Assembly (NCBI RefSeq): GCF_013085465.1
Contig: NZ_CP049838.1
Span: 930,001 to 994,000 of the forward strand
Length of the DNA: 64,000 bases
Direction: 5' to 3'
Source: Streptomyces asoensis
GTDB lineage: Bacteria; Actinomycetota; Actinomycetes; Streptomycetales; Streptomycetaceae
Shown: one piece after another, positions 25,126 through 33,513 of the stretch
Numbering within the stretch: the first letter of the stretch is position 1
Layout: each line of letters starts with the position of its first letter
Position numbers and translations under genes: made by a program
The notes under the pieces: model-generated
Seen by the model: the letters and a program-made list of their open reading frames with translations, nothing else
Database searches by the model: none
Told to the model about the DNA's origin: nothing

Positions 25126-25247
25126 ACTCGCCCGAGCACCCCGCTTCGACGCCCCGCCCGTGCAGAGCGCCGGCTCGCCGCAGGCCCCCCGCCCCCGCCC
25201 GACATGACCGAGGGGGCCTGCACTCCGTCCCGCTCCGAAAGGGCGGC

Positions 25248-26033
25248 TCAGCGCTCCGTGTTCGGGCGGAACCGCCGGTGGAGGGCCACACCGCCGAGCA
25301 GCAGGGCCGCGCTGCCGGCGAGGGCGGGCAGGGTGGCGTCGGCTCCCGTGTGGGCGAGCGAGGACATGGCCTCGGGCATCCCTCTCTGGGGCGCGACGGC
25401 CGGCGTCTGCGGAACGACGGCCCGTGGGCCCGGGTGCTCGGGCTCCGAGGGCGGTTCGTGCCGGGTCGGCGGCTGCGGCGCGGGCTCGACCGGCGGCGCG
25501 GGCTCCTCATCGGACACGTTGACGGACTCGTTGTCGAACGCCGGGTTCGCGATGCCGACGACGTTCACGCTGTTGCCGCTGACGTTCACCGGGAGGTGGA
25601 CCGGCAGCTGGACACCGTTGCCGGAGACGACGCCCGGCGAGTCCTGCGCGACGCCGTGCGCGGTGGCGCCACCGCCGGACGACGCGCCGTGCGTGCCGTG
25701 CGTGCCGTGCGTGCCGTGCGTGCCGTGCGTGCCGGGAGCGGTGGCGCCACCGCTCCCGCTGGATGCGCCGTGCGCCCCGGGAGCGGCCTCCGCGCCCTTG
25801 TTGGCGCAGGTGTTGCCCGCGGCGGGGTTCAGCACGCCCACCACGTTCACCGTGTTCCCGCACAGGTTCACCGGGAGGTGCACCGGCAGCTGGACACCGT
25901 TGCCGGAGATCACTCCGGGCGAGCCGGCCGCAGAGCCGTCCGCCGCGGAATCGGCGTGTGCGGGCAGTGTCACAGCCATCGCGCCGGAAACTGCGGCGAC
26001 GGCCATCACACCGGTTCGGGTAACCCGTCTCAT
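25248..26033 (-). CDS. Long chaplin, sortase-anchored, two chaplin domains
   Basis: A 261-residue surface protein. A signal peptide (VTRTGVMAVAAVSGAMAVTLPAHA) is followed by chaplin domain 1, SPGVISGNGVQLPVHLPVN to CGNTVNVVGVLNPAAGNTC, with the usual two Cys. A Gly/Ser/His-Gly-Thr linker leads to chaplin domain 2, GVVSGNGVQLPVHLPVN to GNSVNVVGIANPAFDNES, in which both Cys are lost. A Pro-rich wall spacer precedes LAHTG, a hydrophobic span and RRFRPNTER, the class E sortase signal. Long chaplins (ChpA-C type) anchor the hydrophobic amyloid coat of aerial hyphae. The ATG at 26033 has a good GGAAGG/AGGG site; a plausible BldN promoter lies upstream. Confidence 0.93.
   Translation of the reverse strand: MRRVTRTGVMAVAAVSGAMAVTLPAHADSAADGSAAGSPGVISGNGVQLPVHLPVNLCGNTVNVVGVLNPAAGNTCANKGAEAAPGAHGASSGSGGATAPGTHGTHGTHGTHGTHGASSGGGATAHGVAQDSPGVVSGNGVQLPVHLPVNVSGNSVNVVGIANPAFDNESVNVSDEEPAPPVEPAPQPPTRHEPPSEPEHPGPRAVVPQTPAVAPQRGMPEAMSSLAHTGADATLPALAGSAALLLGGVALHRRFRPNTER
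25686..25730 (-). repeat. Five perfect 9-bp repeats in the chaplin linker
   Basis: GCCGTGCGT is repeated five times without error, encoding a Thr-His-Gly run between the two chaplin domains. Perfect identity implies recent slippage and probable length variation between strains. Confidence 0.85.
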
Positions 26034-26082
26034 GGGTCCCTGCCTTCCAGACATGAATCGCGGGCACTCGCCCGCACCCGGT

Positions 26083-26110
26083 AGAACGCCGGCGCACCAT
26101 CCGGGTTATG
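26083..26110 (-). promoter_or_regulatory. Sigma-BldN-type promoter of the chaplin gene
   Basis: On the minus strand CATAAC (26110-26105) and CGTTCT (26088-26083) are separated by exactly 16 bases. This closely resembles the CGTAAC-N16-CGTTGA sequence recognised by BldN, the ECF sigma that drives chaplin and rodlin genes. The predicted start is about 40 bases before the chaplin ATG. The rest of the 313-base gap (26034-26346) is pyrimidine-rich with no ORF; it must also hold the promoter of the divergent peptidase gene. Confidence 0.5.
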
Positions 26111-26346
26111 CCTGAACACCCTTTCACCCCATTGGATCCCTTTTTCGATCGCTTTTCGAACCCTCTTCGGTCCCCCCGTCGAACTGGTGTCGCCCCCGTC
26201 GCACAGGCCTCACAGAGCACGCGGGGCGCGGCCCGCGAAGAGGCCCGCGGTGGCCCCCGGCCGCCCGGAGGCGGGTCGTCGACAGGCCGCTTATCGTGAG
26301 CGAGGGCGCCGTTCCCGGACCGCTGCGGGCGTCCCTGGAGGCACTG

Positions 26347-27969
26347 ATGCTGGCCAAGCTGCCGACGCGGCCCGGGCTGCGACGCTGCGCGCTCGCCGCC
26401 ACCGCCGCACTGACCCTGGTGGGCGCGGGCCTGCCGACGGCGACCGCGAACCGGAACGCCGCCGGGGACGACCGTGCCGACCTCTCCCGGTTCTACGGCC
26501 AGAAGGTCACGTGGTCGGCGTGCGACGGCGACGGCATACCCAAGGACCTCCAGTGCGCCGACCTGACCGTCCCCCTCGACTACGACCGCCCCAAGTCCGG
26601 CACGCTCGACCTCGCGCTCGGCCGCTACCGGGCCACGGGCGACAAACGCGGCTCGGTGGTGCTCAACTTCGGCGGCCCCGGCGGCCCCGGTGTCCCTGAA
26701 CTCGCCTACGGCGGCAAGGAGTTCATGGACCTCACCGACGGCTACGACGTGGTCACCCTCGATCCCCGTGGCGTCGGCCGCTCCTCCCCCGTCAGCTGCG
26801 GGGACGGTGAGGACAGCGGGCTGGCCTCCCTGGACGACGACACGGCCCTCGCCGATCCCCAGGCGCTCCTCACCCGGTTGAAGCAGGCCGCCGCCGACTG
26901 CGCCGAGCACTCCGGACCGGTGCTGCCGCACATAGGCACCGTCGACGCGGCACAGGACCTGGACGTGCTGCGCGCGGCGCTCGGCGACAAGAAGCTCAAC
27001 TACCTGGGCTTCTCGTACGGCACCCGGCTCGGCGCGGTCTACGCCGCCCGGTTCCCCGACAAGGTGGGCCGGCTGGTCCTCGACGGCGTCGACACCCTGA
27101 CCGAGCCGCTCACCGAGCAGGGCATCGCGGGCGCCCGGGGGCAGCAGGTGGCGCTGGACGACTTCGTCGGCTGGTGCACGAAGGACATCGCCTGCCCGTT
27201 CGGGCAGGATCCGCGCGTGGCCCGCGAGGCGGTCGTACGGCTCGTGCGCTCGCTGGACGAGGACCCGGTGCCGACCGACTTCGGCGAGGACTTCTCCGGT
27301 CAGGACCTCGTCGGCGCGCTCGGACAGGGGCTGTACAGCAAGGAGCTGTGGCCCCTGCTGGAACGGTCGCTGGCGCAGCTCATCGAGAGCGGGGACGCCA
27401 GCGGGGTCCTGAGCTTCGCGAGCGGCGGCTTCGCCCTCCCGCTGCCGTTCCCGCTCCGGGCCGCGGGCCGCGGCGAGCCCTCCCCCGGGGCGCTCGTCGA
27501 CGAGGAGGACATCCCCCTCGACAACCTGCCCGCGGCGCTGATGGCGATCAACTGCGCCGACGACCCCGACCGCCCCACGGCCGCGCAGATCACCGCGGAC
27601 CTCAAGCGGCTGCGCGCCGCCTATGACAAGGCCTCACCGGTCTTCGGCCAGTACCGCCTCACCGAGGTCCTGATGTGCTACGGCCGCCCCAAGGGCACCG
27701 ACTTCATCCGCGACGAGGTGAAGGACCTGAGCACCCCGGAGATGCTGCTGGTCGGCACGCGCGGCGACCCGGCGACGCCGTACCGCTGGACCGTGGAGAC
27801 GGCGAAGCGTCTCGGTGCCCCGGCCGTGGTGCTCGACAACAAGGGCGACGGCCACACCGGATACGGCTCGTCCAAGTGCGTGCACCGCAAGGTCGACGAC
27901 TTCCTGCTGTACGGCTCCCTCCCGCCCAGCGGCAGCTCCTGCGGGCCGCCCGACGAGGACGACGACTGA
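26347..27969 (+). CDS. Secreted alpha/beta hydrolase, tripeptidyl-aminopeptidase type
   Basis: A 540-residue exported hydrolase. The N-terminus (LRRCALAATAALTLVGAGLPTATA) is a signal peptide. VTWSACDG...LQCADLTVPLDYDRP is the family N-terminal pattern, VVLNFGGPGGPGV the oxyanion HGGPG-like motif, GFSYGTRLG the nucleophile elbow, and a C-terminal TAP-like domain has GTRGDPATPY and KGDGHTGYGSSKC with the catalytic Asp and His. It resembles Streptomyces SCO Tap-type aminopeptidases. I chose the ATG at 26347 for a GGAGG site 5 bases before; a GTG at 26296 is weaker. The next gene starts immediately after the stop. Confidence 0.9.
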   Translation: MLAKLPTRPGLRRCALAATAALTLVGAGLPTATANRNAAGDDRADLSRFYGQKVTWSACDGDGIPKDLQCADLTVPLDYDRPKSGTLDLALGRYRATGDKRGSVVLNFGGPGGPGVPELAYGGKEFMDLTDGYDVVTLDPRGVGRSSPVSCGDGEDSGLASLDDDTALADPQALLTRLKQAAADCAEHSGPVLPHIGTVDAAQDLDVLRAALGDKKLNYLGFSYGTRLGAVYAARFPDKVGRLVLDGVDTLTEPLTEQGIAGARGQQVALDDFVGWCTKDIACPFGQDPRVAREAVVRLVRSLDEDPVPTDFGEDFSGQDLVGALGQGLYSKELWPLLERSLAQLIESGDASGVLSFASGGFALPLPFPLRAAGRGEPSPGALVDEEDIPLDNLPAALMAINCADDPDRPTAAQITADLKRLRAAYDKASPVFGQYRLTEVLMCYGRPKGTDFIRDEVKDLSTPEMLLVGTRGDPATPYRWTVETAKRLGAPAVVLDNKGDGHTGYGSSKCVHRKVDDFLLYGSLPPSGSSCGPPDEDDD

Positions 27970-29457
27970 GTGCGCCGGTTCCTGCCGCTGCTGCTCGTCT
28001 GTCTCCTCGCGGCCGCGGCTACCGCCGCCTCGTCCGCCCGGTCCGCCTGGTGGTGGCTCGCGGCCGGACCGCTGCTGGCGTCGGCCTGCCTGGGCGGCTG
28101 GGACCTGCTCCAGCGCCGCCGCTCCGCACTGCGCAACCATCCGTTGGTCGGGCGGCTGCGGTATCCGGCCGCGGAGGTTCGTGTACGCCCCGGGAGCGGC
28201 GACGCGCGGGAGCCGTTCGGCGGCGACCGGGACGCGTACGAGTATCTGGTGCCGTCGCTGCGGCCGGTCGAGCCGGCCGAGGAGCCGCCGGTGGTGCGGG
28301 TGGGCGGGCCGGACTGCTCCCAGCCCTACGACATGGCGCTGCTGAACGTGTCCGCGATGAGCTTCGGGGCGCTGTCGTCGCGCGCGGTCCTCGCCCTCAA
28401 CAGGGGTGCGGCGCTGGGGCGTTTCGCGCAGGACACCGGGGAGGGCGGGCTGTCGGAGCACCATCTGCGCGGGGGCGGCGACCTGGTCTGGGAGATCGGG
28501 ACGGGGTACTTCGGCTGCCGTGGCGCCGACGGCGGCTTCGACGCGCGGGAGTTCGCGGACAAGGCGGCGCTGCCCGAGGTGAAGTGTGTGTCGTTGAAGC
28601 TGTCCCAGGGGGCGGCGCCGGGCAGCGGCGGGGTGCTGCCCGGGGTGAAGGTGAGCGCCGAGATCGCGCGGGAGCGGAAGGTCCCGGTGGGCGAGACGGT
28701 GGTGTCGCCGCCCTTGCACCGGGTGTTCTCGACGCCGCGTGAACTGGTGCTGTTCCTGGCACGGTTGCGTGAGCTGGCGGGCGGCAAACCGACCGGGTTC
28801 AAGCTGTGCGTGGGCTCACGGCGGGAGTTCCTCGCGGTGTGCGGGGCGATGGTGGCGGAGGGGCTGACGCCGGACTTCGTGGTGGTGGACGGGTCGGAGG
28901 GCGGCACCGGCGCCGGGCCGGCGGGGTTCGCCGGGCACCTCGGTATGCCGCTCACCCAGGGGTTGATCACCGTGCACAACGCCCTGGTCGGCGTCGGCCT
29001 CCGGGACCGGGTCCGGATCGGGGCGAGCGGCCGGGTGGCCACCGGCGCGGACATCGTCACCCGTCTCGCGCAGGGCGCCGACTACACCAACGCGGCCCGG
29101 GCGATGATGCGCGCCGTCGGCTGTGTCGGCGCCCTGCGGTGCCACACCGGGACCTGTCCGGCCGGCGTCGCGACCCAGGATCCGCTGCGGGCGCACGCCC
29201 TCAACGTGGCCGACAAGGCCCGGCGGGTCGGGCGCTACCAGCGGGAGACGGTGCGTGACGCCGTCAGGATCATGGCGGCGATGGGCATCCGCGAGCCGGC
29301 CGAACTCACCCCCGGCCATCTGGTCCGGCGGACGCAGCCGGGCACGGTCCGCTCGTACGCGGAGCTGTACGAGTGGCTGGCGCCGGGAGAACTGCTCGCC
29401 GGACCACCGGAGTCCTGGGAGACGGACTGGAAGGCCGCGGACCCGGACAGCTTCTAG
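27970..29457 (+). CDS. FMN-binding glutamate-synthase-family protein
   Basis: A 495-residue protein with two N-terminal membrane helices (FLPLLLVCLLAAAATAA and WWWLAAGPLLASACLGGW) followed by the (beta/alpha)8 GltB central domain: SAMSFGALSSRAVLALNRGA, GEGGLSEHHLRGGGDL, VVVDGSEGGTGAGPAGFAGHLGMP, and the 3Fe-4S pattern C-V-G-A-L-R-C-H-T-G-T-C (C-x5-C-x4-C). It lacks the amidotransferase domain, so it is not a complete glutamate synthase. Substrate unknown. Its GTG abuts the upstream TGA, so the two genes are likely cotranscribed. Confidence 0.9.
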   Translation: MRRFLPLLLVCLLAAAATAASSARSAWWWLAAGPLLASACLGGWDLLQRRRSALRNHPLVGRLRYPAAEVRVRPGSGDAREPFGGDRDAYEYLVPSLRPVEPAEEPPVVRVGGPDCSQPYDMALLNVSAMSFGALSSRAVLALNRGAALGRFAQDTGEGGLSEHHLRGGGDLVWEIGTGYFGCRGADGGFDAREFADKAALPEVKCVSLKLSQGAAPGSGGVLPGVKVSAEIARERKVPVGETVVSPPLHRVFSTPRELVLFLARLRELAGGKPTGFKLCVGSRREFLAVCGAMVAEGLTPDFVVVDGSEGGTGAGPAGFAGHLGMPLTQGLITVHNALVGVGLRDRVRIGASGRVATGADIVTRLAQGADYTNAARAMMRAVGCVGALRCHTGTCPAGVATQDPLRAHALNVADKARRVGRYQRETVRDAVRIMAAMGIREPAELTPGHLVRRTQPGTVRSYAELYEWLAPGELLAGPPESWETDWKAADPDSF

Positions 29458-29514
29458 CGGCCCCGCGGCCGACGGCCACGAGGCCCACGAAGGCTGCGAC
29501 TACGACTACTGGGG

Positions 29515-30297
29515 CTACGAGGGCTTGACGGTGACGAAGGCGTCGATCGCCGCCGTCAGCTCGGCCGGCTTCTCGACGGGGAGTTCGTGGCCCGCGTCGA
29601 GGACGCGGACGGTGGCGTCCGGGTAAGCCTTGGCCATGCGCAGCATCTGCTGCACCGGGAGCTGGATGTCGTGGTAGCCGTGGATCATCAGGGTCGGGGC
29701 CTGGATCTCTCCGACCCGGTCCAGCACGTCGAAGGCACGCATGGCGCCGTACAGCGTCATGACCACCTCGCGCGGGGTGTCCGCGGAGGACTTGATGTAC
29801 GCGCGGATCTCCTCGCGGGGGTAGCCGGGGGCGAAGGCCCGCTGGATGTTGGCGGCGACGAACAGCTTGAAGGGGACGAGGGTGGAGACGCCCATCAGCA
29901 GGCCCCTGCCCCGGCTGTACGTCATCCGGCCGATGGAGTTCACCAGCACCATGCGCTCCACCCGTGCGGGGTGGGAGAGGGCCACGGTCTGCGAGATCAT
30001 CCCGCCCATCGAGTGGCCGACCAGCACGAACCGTTCGATCTCCAGGTGGTCGAGGAGGGCCAGGAGGTCCGTCGCCAGCTCCGCGACCGTCTTCACGCCC
30101 GCCCCGCTGCTCTCGCCGTGCCCGCGCAGGTCGAACCGGATCACCCGGCGCCGCTCGGCGAAATGCGCCACCTGGTGGTCCCAGCGGTGCCGGTTCGCCG
30201 TCCAGCCGTGCACGAACACCAGGGGCACCCCGTCGCCGTCGCGCGGGCCCTCGTCGTCGTACGTCAGTGCTGCGCCGTCGACTTCGAGCTGCGGCAT
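29515..30297 (-). CDS. Alpha/beta-fold hydrolase
   Basis: A 260-residue cytoplasmic hydrolase: VFVHGWTANRHRWDHQV carries the HG oxyanion motif, RFDLRGHGES follows, VLVGHSMGGMISQ is the nucleophile elbow with Ser about 95, and MIHGYHDIQLPV plus LDAGHELPVEKP supply the Asp/His region. GGAGG precedes the ATG. It resembles non-heme chloroperoxidase or lactonase-type family members. Upstream is a palindrome typical of TetR control, but no TetR gene is adjacent. Confidence 0.9.
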   Translation of the reverse strand: MPQLEVDGAALTYDDEGPRDGDGVPLVFVHGWTANRHRWDHQVAHFAERRRVIRFDLRGHGESSGAGVKTVAELATDLLALLDHLEIERFVLVGHSMGGMISQTVALSHPARVERMVLVNSIGRMTYSRGRGLLMGVSTLVPFKLFVAANIQRAFAPGYPREEIRAYIKSSADTPREVVMTLYGAMRAFDVLDRVGEIQAPTLMIHGYHDIQLPVQQMLRMAKAYPDATVRVLDAGHELPVEKPAELTAAIDAFVTVKPS

Positions 30298-30319
30298 GGG
30301 TGCCTCCTGCGGTGCGGTC

Positions 30320-30346
30320 CCGGTTACTGACGCGTACGGTAACCGG
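30320..30346. promoter_or_regulatory. Inverted repeat upstream of the alpha/beta hydrolase (TetR-like operator)
   Basis: CCGGTTAC (30320-30327) and GTAACCGG (30339-30346) are perfect complements around an 11-base centre, 23 bases before the hydrolase start. The GGTTAC/GTAACC half-sites are common for TetR-family repressors. Confidence 0.45.
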
Positions 30347-30508
30347 CCGAGGGGGTCGCCGTCACCGTCGGGCGCCCACGAGATCGCGCTCAGAACTCCA
30401 CGGAACCGCGCAGCAAGGGGCAGGTGCGACCTTCCCTGCGCATGTTCCCGAAGATGTACTGGTATTGCCCCAAATGCCTTAAAGGCGATTGGGACCTATC
30501 GTGCTGAT

Positions 30509-31603
30509 ATGGAGCACGCACTCAGCCCAGCGACCCTCTCCGAACTGCGCCGCCCGCGCCCCTATCCCGCGGTGTCCGTGCTGACGCCGACGCACCGGCG
30601 GGAACCCGAGAACACCCAGGACCGGGTCCGGCTGCGCAATGTCGTGGCCGAGGCGAAGAAACAGCTGGAGACCGACCCGGCGGTCAGCCGCGAGCGGCGC
30701 GCCGACGTCGCCGACCAGCTCGACCGGGCCCTGGCCGAGGTCGACCTGGCGCACACCGAGGACGGCCTGGTCATCTACGCCGCCCCGGGCGAGCACCAGG
30801 TGTGGTCCCTGGCCCGCGCCGTCCCCGAACGCGTCGTGCTCTCCGACACCTTCCTGACCCGCAACCTCGTCTCGGCCCAGGCCGCCGAACGCCCGTTCTG
30901 GGTCCTGTCGGTCTCCCCGGACCGCGTCACGTTGTGGAACGGCGGCGCCGACCGGGTCACCGAGGAACACGCCGGCGGCTTCCCGCTGGTCAGGAGCCAG
31001 CCGAACTTCGACGCCGAACGCATGGAGCGGATCGGGGACCTGCCCAGCACCTTCCGCGACGAAGACACCCGCCACTTCCTGCGCGAGGCCGACACCGCCC
31101 TGGGCAGGCTGCTGCGCGAGGACCCGCGACCGCTGTACGTCACCGGCGAGCAGGCGGCACTGTCGCTCCTCGACGAGTTGGGCGGAGCCACCCGGGACGC
31201 GGTGCACCTCCCGCACGGCGGACTCTCCCACGGCACACCCGACGCCGTGTGGCAGGCGGTGCGCCCGCTGCACGACGCGGAGGCCCGCCGGAACACCGCG
31301 GCCGTCGCCCGGGAGCTCGACTCGGCCCGTGGACACAAGACGTTCGCGGCCGGCGTCGACGAGCTCTGGCAGAGCGCGCGGGAGGGCCGGATCCGGCTGC
31401 TGGCCGTCGAGGAGAACTACCGGATCACGGTCCGCGACGGCGGCGACCATCTCGTCCCCGCCGTGAGTGGCGATCTCGACGCCCGCGAGGACATCGTGGA
31501 CGAGATCGTCGAGCAGTGCCTGGAGACGGGCGCCGAGGTGCGCTTCGTACCCGACGGCGCACTGGGCGACGCGGACGGGATGGCAGGCGTGCTGCGCTAC
31601 TGA
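30509..31603 (+). CDS. baeRF-family (archaeo-eukaryotic release-factor-like) protein
   Basis: A 364-residue protein matching the bacterial archaeo-eukaryotic release factor (baeRF3-type) family: SVLTPTHRREPENTQDRVRLRNVV near the N-terminus, LVIYAAPGEHQVWSL, and a C-terminal eRF1/L7Ae-like domain with ARELDSARGHKTFAAGVDELWQSAREGRIRLLAVEENY. Members are proposed ribosome-associated rescue or stress factors. The ATG at 30509 sits in an AT-richer promoter region without a clear ribosome site, so leaderless expression is possible. The frame is open far upstream but that part is not coding-like. Confidence 0.82.
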   Translation: MEHALSPATLSELRRPRPYPAVSVLTPTHRREPENTQDRVRLRNVVAEAKKQLETDPAVSRERRADVADQLDRALAEVDLAHTEDGLVIYAAPGEHQVWSLARAVPERVVLSDTFLTRNLVSAQAAERPFWVLSVSPDRVTLWNGGADRVTEEHAGGFPLVRSQPNFDAERMERIGDLPSTFRDEDTRHFLREADTALGRLLREDPRPLYVTGEQAALSLLDELGGATRDAVHLPHGGLSHGTPDAVWQAVRPLHDAEARRNTAAVARELDSARGHKTFAAGVDELWQSAREGRIRLLAVEENYRITVRDGGDHLVPAVSGDLDAREDIVDEIVEQCLETGAEVRFVPDGALGDADGMAGVLRY

Positions 31604-31711
31604 CCCCCGCTCGGCGGCGGTTCGGCCGGTTGCCCTGGTCGGGGCCCCTTCAGCGGCTTTCACCGGCGGCGTACGCTACGGCGTGATCGTCCACCGGGAG
31701 GGTGAGTTCGC

Positions 31712-32737
31712 GTGAGTGACCTGCTGGGCGTGGCCGTGCTGGGTGCCGGACACATGGGGGCCGACCACATACGCCGCCTCGATCGCGTGGTGAGCGGGGC
31801 CCGGGTCGCCGCCGTGGCCGATCCCGACGCCGCGCGCGCGAAGGAGGCCGTGGCCGGGATCGAGGGGGTGGCGGTCCACACGGAGGTCGAGGCCGCGCTC
31901 GACGCGCCGGGTGTCGAGGCCGTGCTGATCGCCTCGCCCGGTCCCGCACACCAGGAGGCGCTGCTCGCGGCCTTCGCCCGCGGGCTCCCGGTGCTGTGCG
32001 AGAAGCCCATGGTGCCGGACTCGGCCGGGGCGCTGCGCGTGCTGGAGGCGGAGGCCCGGCTGGGGCGGCGACTGACGCAGATCGGGTTCATGCGGCGTTA
32101 CGACGCCGGGTACCGCAGGCTCAAGGCGCTGCTGGACGACGGTCGGCTCGGCCGGCCTCTGATGCTGCACTGCGTGCACCGCAACGTCTCCTCGCCGCCG
32201 GGCTTCACCAGCGCGATGCTGATCGACAGCTCGGTGTCGCACGAGATCGACGCGGCCCGCTGGCTGCTGGGCCAGGAGCTGACCGCGGTCACCGTGCGGC
32301 GCCCGCGCCCCTCCGCCGGCGCCCCGCAGGGCCTGCTCGACCCGCAGTTCGTGCTCTTCGAGACCGACGGGGGCGCCCTGGTCGACGTGGAGGTCTTCGT
32401 CAACTGCGGCTTCGGGTACCAGGTGCGCTGCGAGGCCGTGTGCGAGGCGGGCAGCGCGCGTATCGGCGACGACCAGGGGATGCTCGTCACCACACGGGGC
32501 ACAGCCGGCGCGGACGTGCCCCAGGACTACCTCGTGCGGTTCGTGGACGCCTACGACCGCGAGGTGCAGGCCTGGGTCGACGCCACCCGGCGCGGTCTGG
32601 TCACCGGTCCGACCGTCTGGGACGGCTACGCGGCCTCCGTCGTCGCCGAGGCCGGGATCCGGGCCCTGGAGAGCGACACGCGCGTCGCGGTCGAACTCGC
32701 CCCGCGCCCGGGCCTGTACACCGCGGACGGTCACTGA
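31712..32737 (+). CDS. Gfo/Idh/MocA-family oxidoreductase (inositol-dehydrogenase-like)
   Basis: A 341-residue NAD(P)-dependent oxidoreductase. The Rossmann motif [17 protein letters not shown] opens the protein and [12 protein letters not shown] contains the conserved EKP with catalytic Lys. The C-terminal alpha/beta domain has [15 protein letters not shown] and [15 protein letters not shown], with the His/Asp pattern of inositol 2-dehydrogenases. GGAGG lies 10 bases before the GTG. Sugar or cyclitol oxidation is likely; no transport or catabolic genes flank it, so the substrate is open. Confidence 0.9.
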   Translation: MSDLLGVAVLGAGHMGADHIRRLDRVVSGARVAAVADPDAARAKEAVAGIEGVAVHTEVEAALDAPGVEAVLIASPGPAHQEALLAAFARGLPVLCEKPMVPDSAGALRVLEAEARLGRRLTQIGFMRRYDAGYRRLKALLDDGRLGRPLMLHCVHRNVSSPPGFTSAMLIDSSVSHEIDAARWLLGQELTAVTVRRPRPSAGAPQGLLDPQFVLFETDGGALVDVEVFVNCGFGYQVRCEAVCEAGSARIGDDQGMLVTTRGTAGADVPQDYLVRFVDAYDREVQAWVDATRRGLVTGPTVWDGYAASVVAEAGIRALESDTRVAVELAPRPGLYTADGH

Positions 32738-32750
32738 CACCCGGCGGGGC

Positions 32751-33164
32751 TCAGACATTGCCGAGCAGGGCCTCCAGTCCCCGGTCGACGGCGGCGCCGA
32801 CATCCTCCCGGCCCGCCGCGACCACGGCGTAACTGCGCAGCAGGAACCGGCGCAGGGCGGCGGTGTCGAACTGGAGCAGGGCCAGGCCGAGCGGTGAGTG
32901 GAACTCCACCACCGTACGGACCGGCCCGCAGGGCCAGATGTGCACATCGCCGCTCCCGGCCGGACCGCTCACGCCCTGCTCCAGCAGCGCCCGGCCGAAG
33001 GTCCAGGTGACGGCCTCGCCCGCGAGGGAGACCTCCGGCGGGAAGTCGACATGCACGGCGAACGGGTCGGTGGAGTCGTAGCGGAGCGTGGCGGGCACGG
33101 GCAGCTCCTGGTCCTCCGCGGTGATCAGCCGGGCGCGGACGGGTTGTTCAAGAGTGATGTCCAT
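32751..33164 (-). CDS. SsgA-like sporulation/cell-division regulator (SALP)
   Basis: A 137-residue protein of the SsgA-like family found only in sporulating actinobacteria. Hallmarks are LPVPATLRYDSTDPFAVHVDF, VTWTFGRALLEQGV, GDVHIWPCG and VVEFHSPLGLALLQFDTAALRRFL. SALPs steer septum placement and peptidoglycan turnover during sporulation. It is not close enough to SsgA or SsgB to name. A perfect Crp-type site lies 56 bases before the start codon. Confidence 0.92.
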   Translation of the reverse strand: MDITLEQPVRARLITAEDQELPVPATLRYDSTDPFAVHVDFPPEVSLAGEAVTWTFGRALLEQGVSGPAGSGDVHIWPCGPVRTVVEFHSPLGLALLQFDTAALRRFLLRSYAVVAAGREDVGAAVDRGLEALLGNV

Positions 33165-33219
33165 GCATGTACGACCTCGCAGGGGCCTCTTGCATTACGC
33201 GAAAGCGGTGTCCAATTCA

Positions 33220-33235
33220 TGTGACCTGCGTCACA
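33220..33235. promoter_or_regulatory. Perfect Crp-type binding site upstream of the SALP gene
   Basis: TGTGA-CCTGCG-TCACA matches the TGTGA-N6-TCACA consensus of Crp proteins without mismatch. Streptomyces has one Crp, which affects germination and development and binds GTG-N8-CAC-like sites. The site is 56 bases before the ssgA-like start codon. Confidence 0.6.
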
Positions 33236-33385
33236 GTGACTGTTGCCTGGAACATCAGCCCGCCGAACACGCGACCGATGGTCACCTCGGCCCCCTCAGG
33301 AGTCCCCCAAGTCACGTACGTCACCTACGACTTGACCCTCTTCCGGCGCATGCCGACCACCTCCCGCCACCCCTCCCTGAAGACA

Positions 33386-33399
33386 CTGGCATATGCCAG
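33386..33399. promoter_or_regulatory. Perfect 14-bp palindrome upstream of the SpoIIE phosphatase gene
   Basis: CTGGCATATGCCAG is fully symmetric and AT-cored, 115 bases before the phosphatase start. The 349-base gap (33165-33513) is the longest clearly gene-free stretch here; apart from this element, the Crp site and an ACGTACGT centre near 33315, I see no ORF with coding bias. Confidence 0.45.
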
Positions 33400-33513
33400 A
33401 AGCACCACCGAATCGTGTGTTGCCAAATCCCTTACACGCCGTCGCGGGCTGTGCAACAGTCGTAACGGCCCTTGTGCCAGCCCTCGCCGTACCGTCCCGC
33501 ATCGGAGTGCGTC

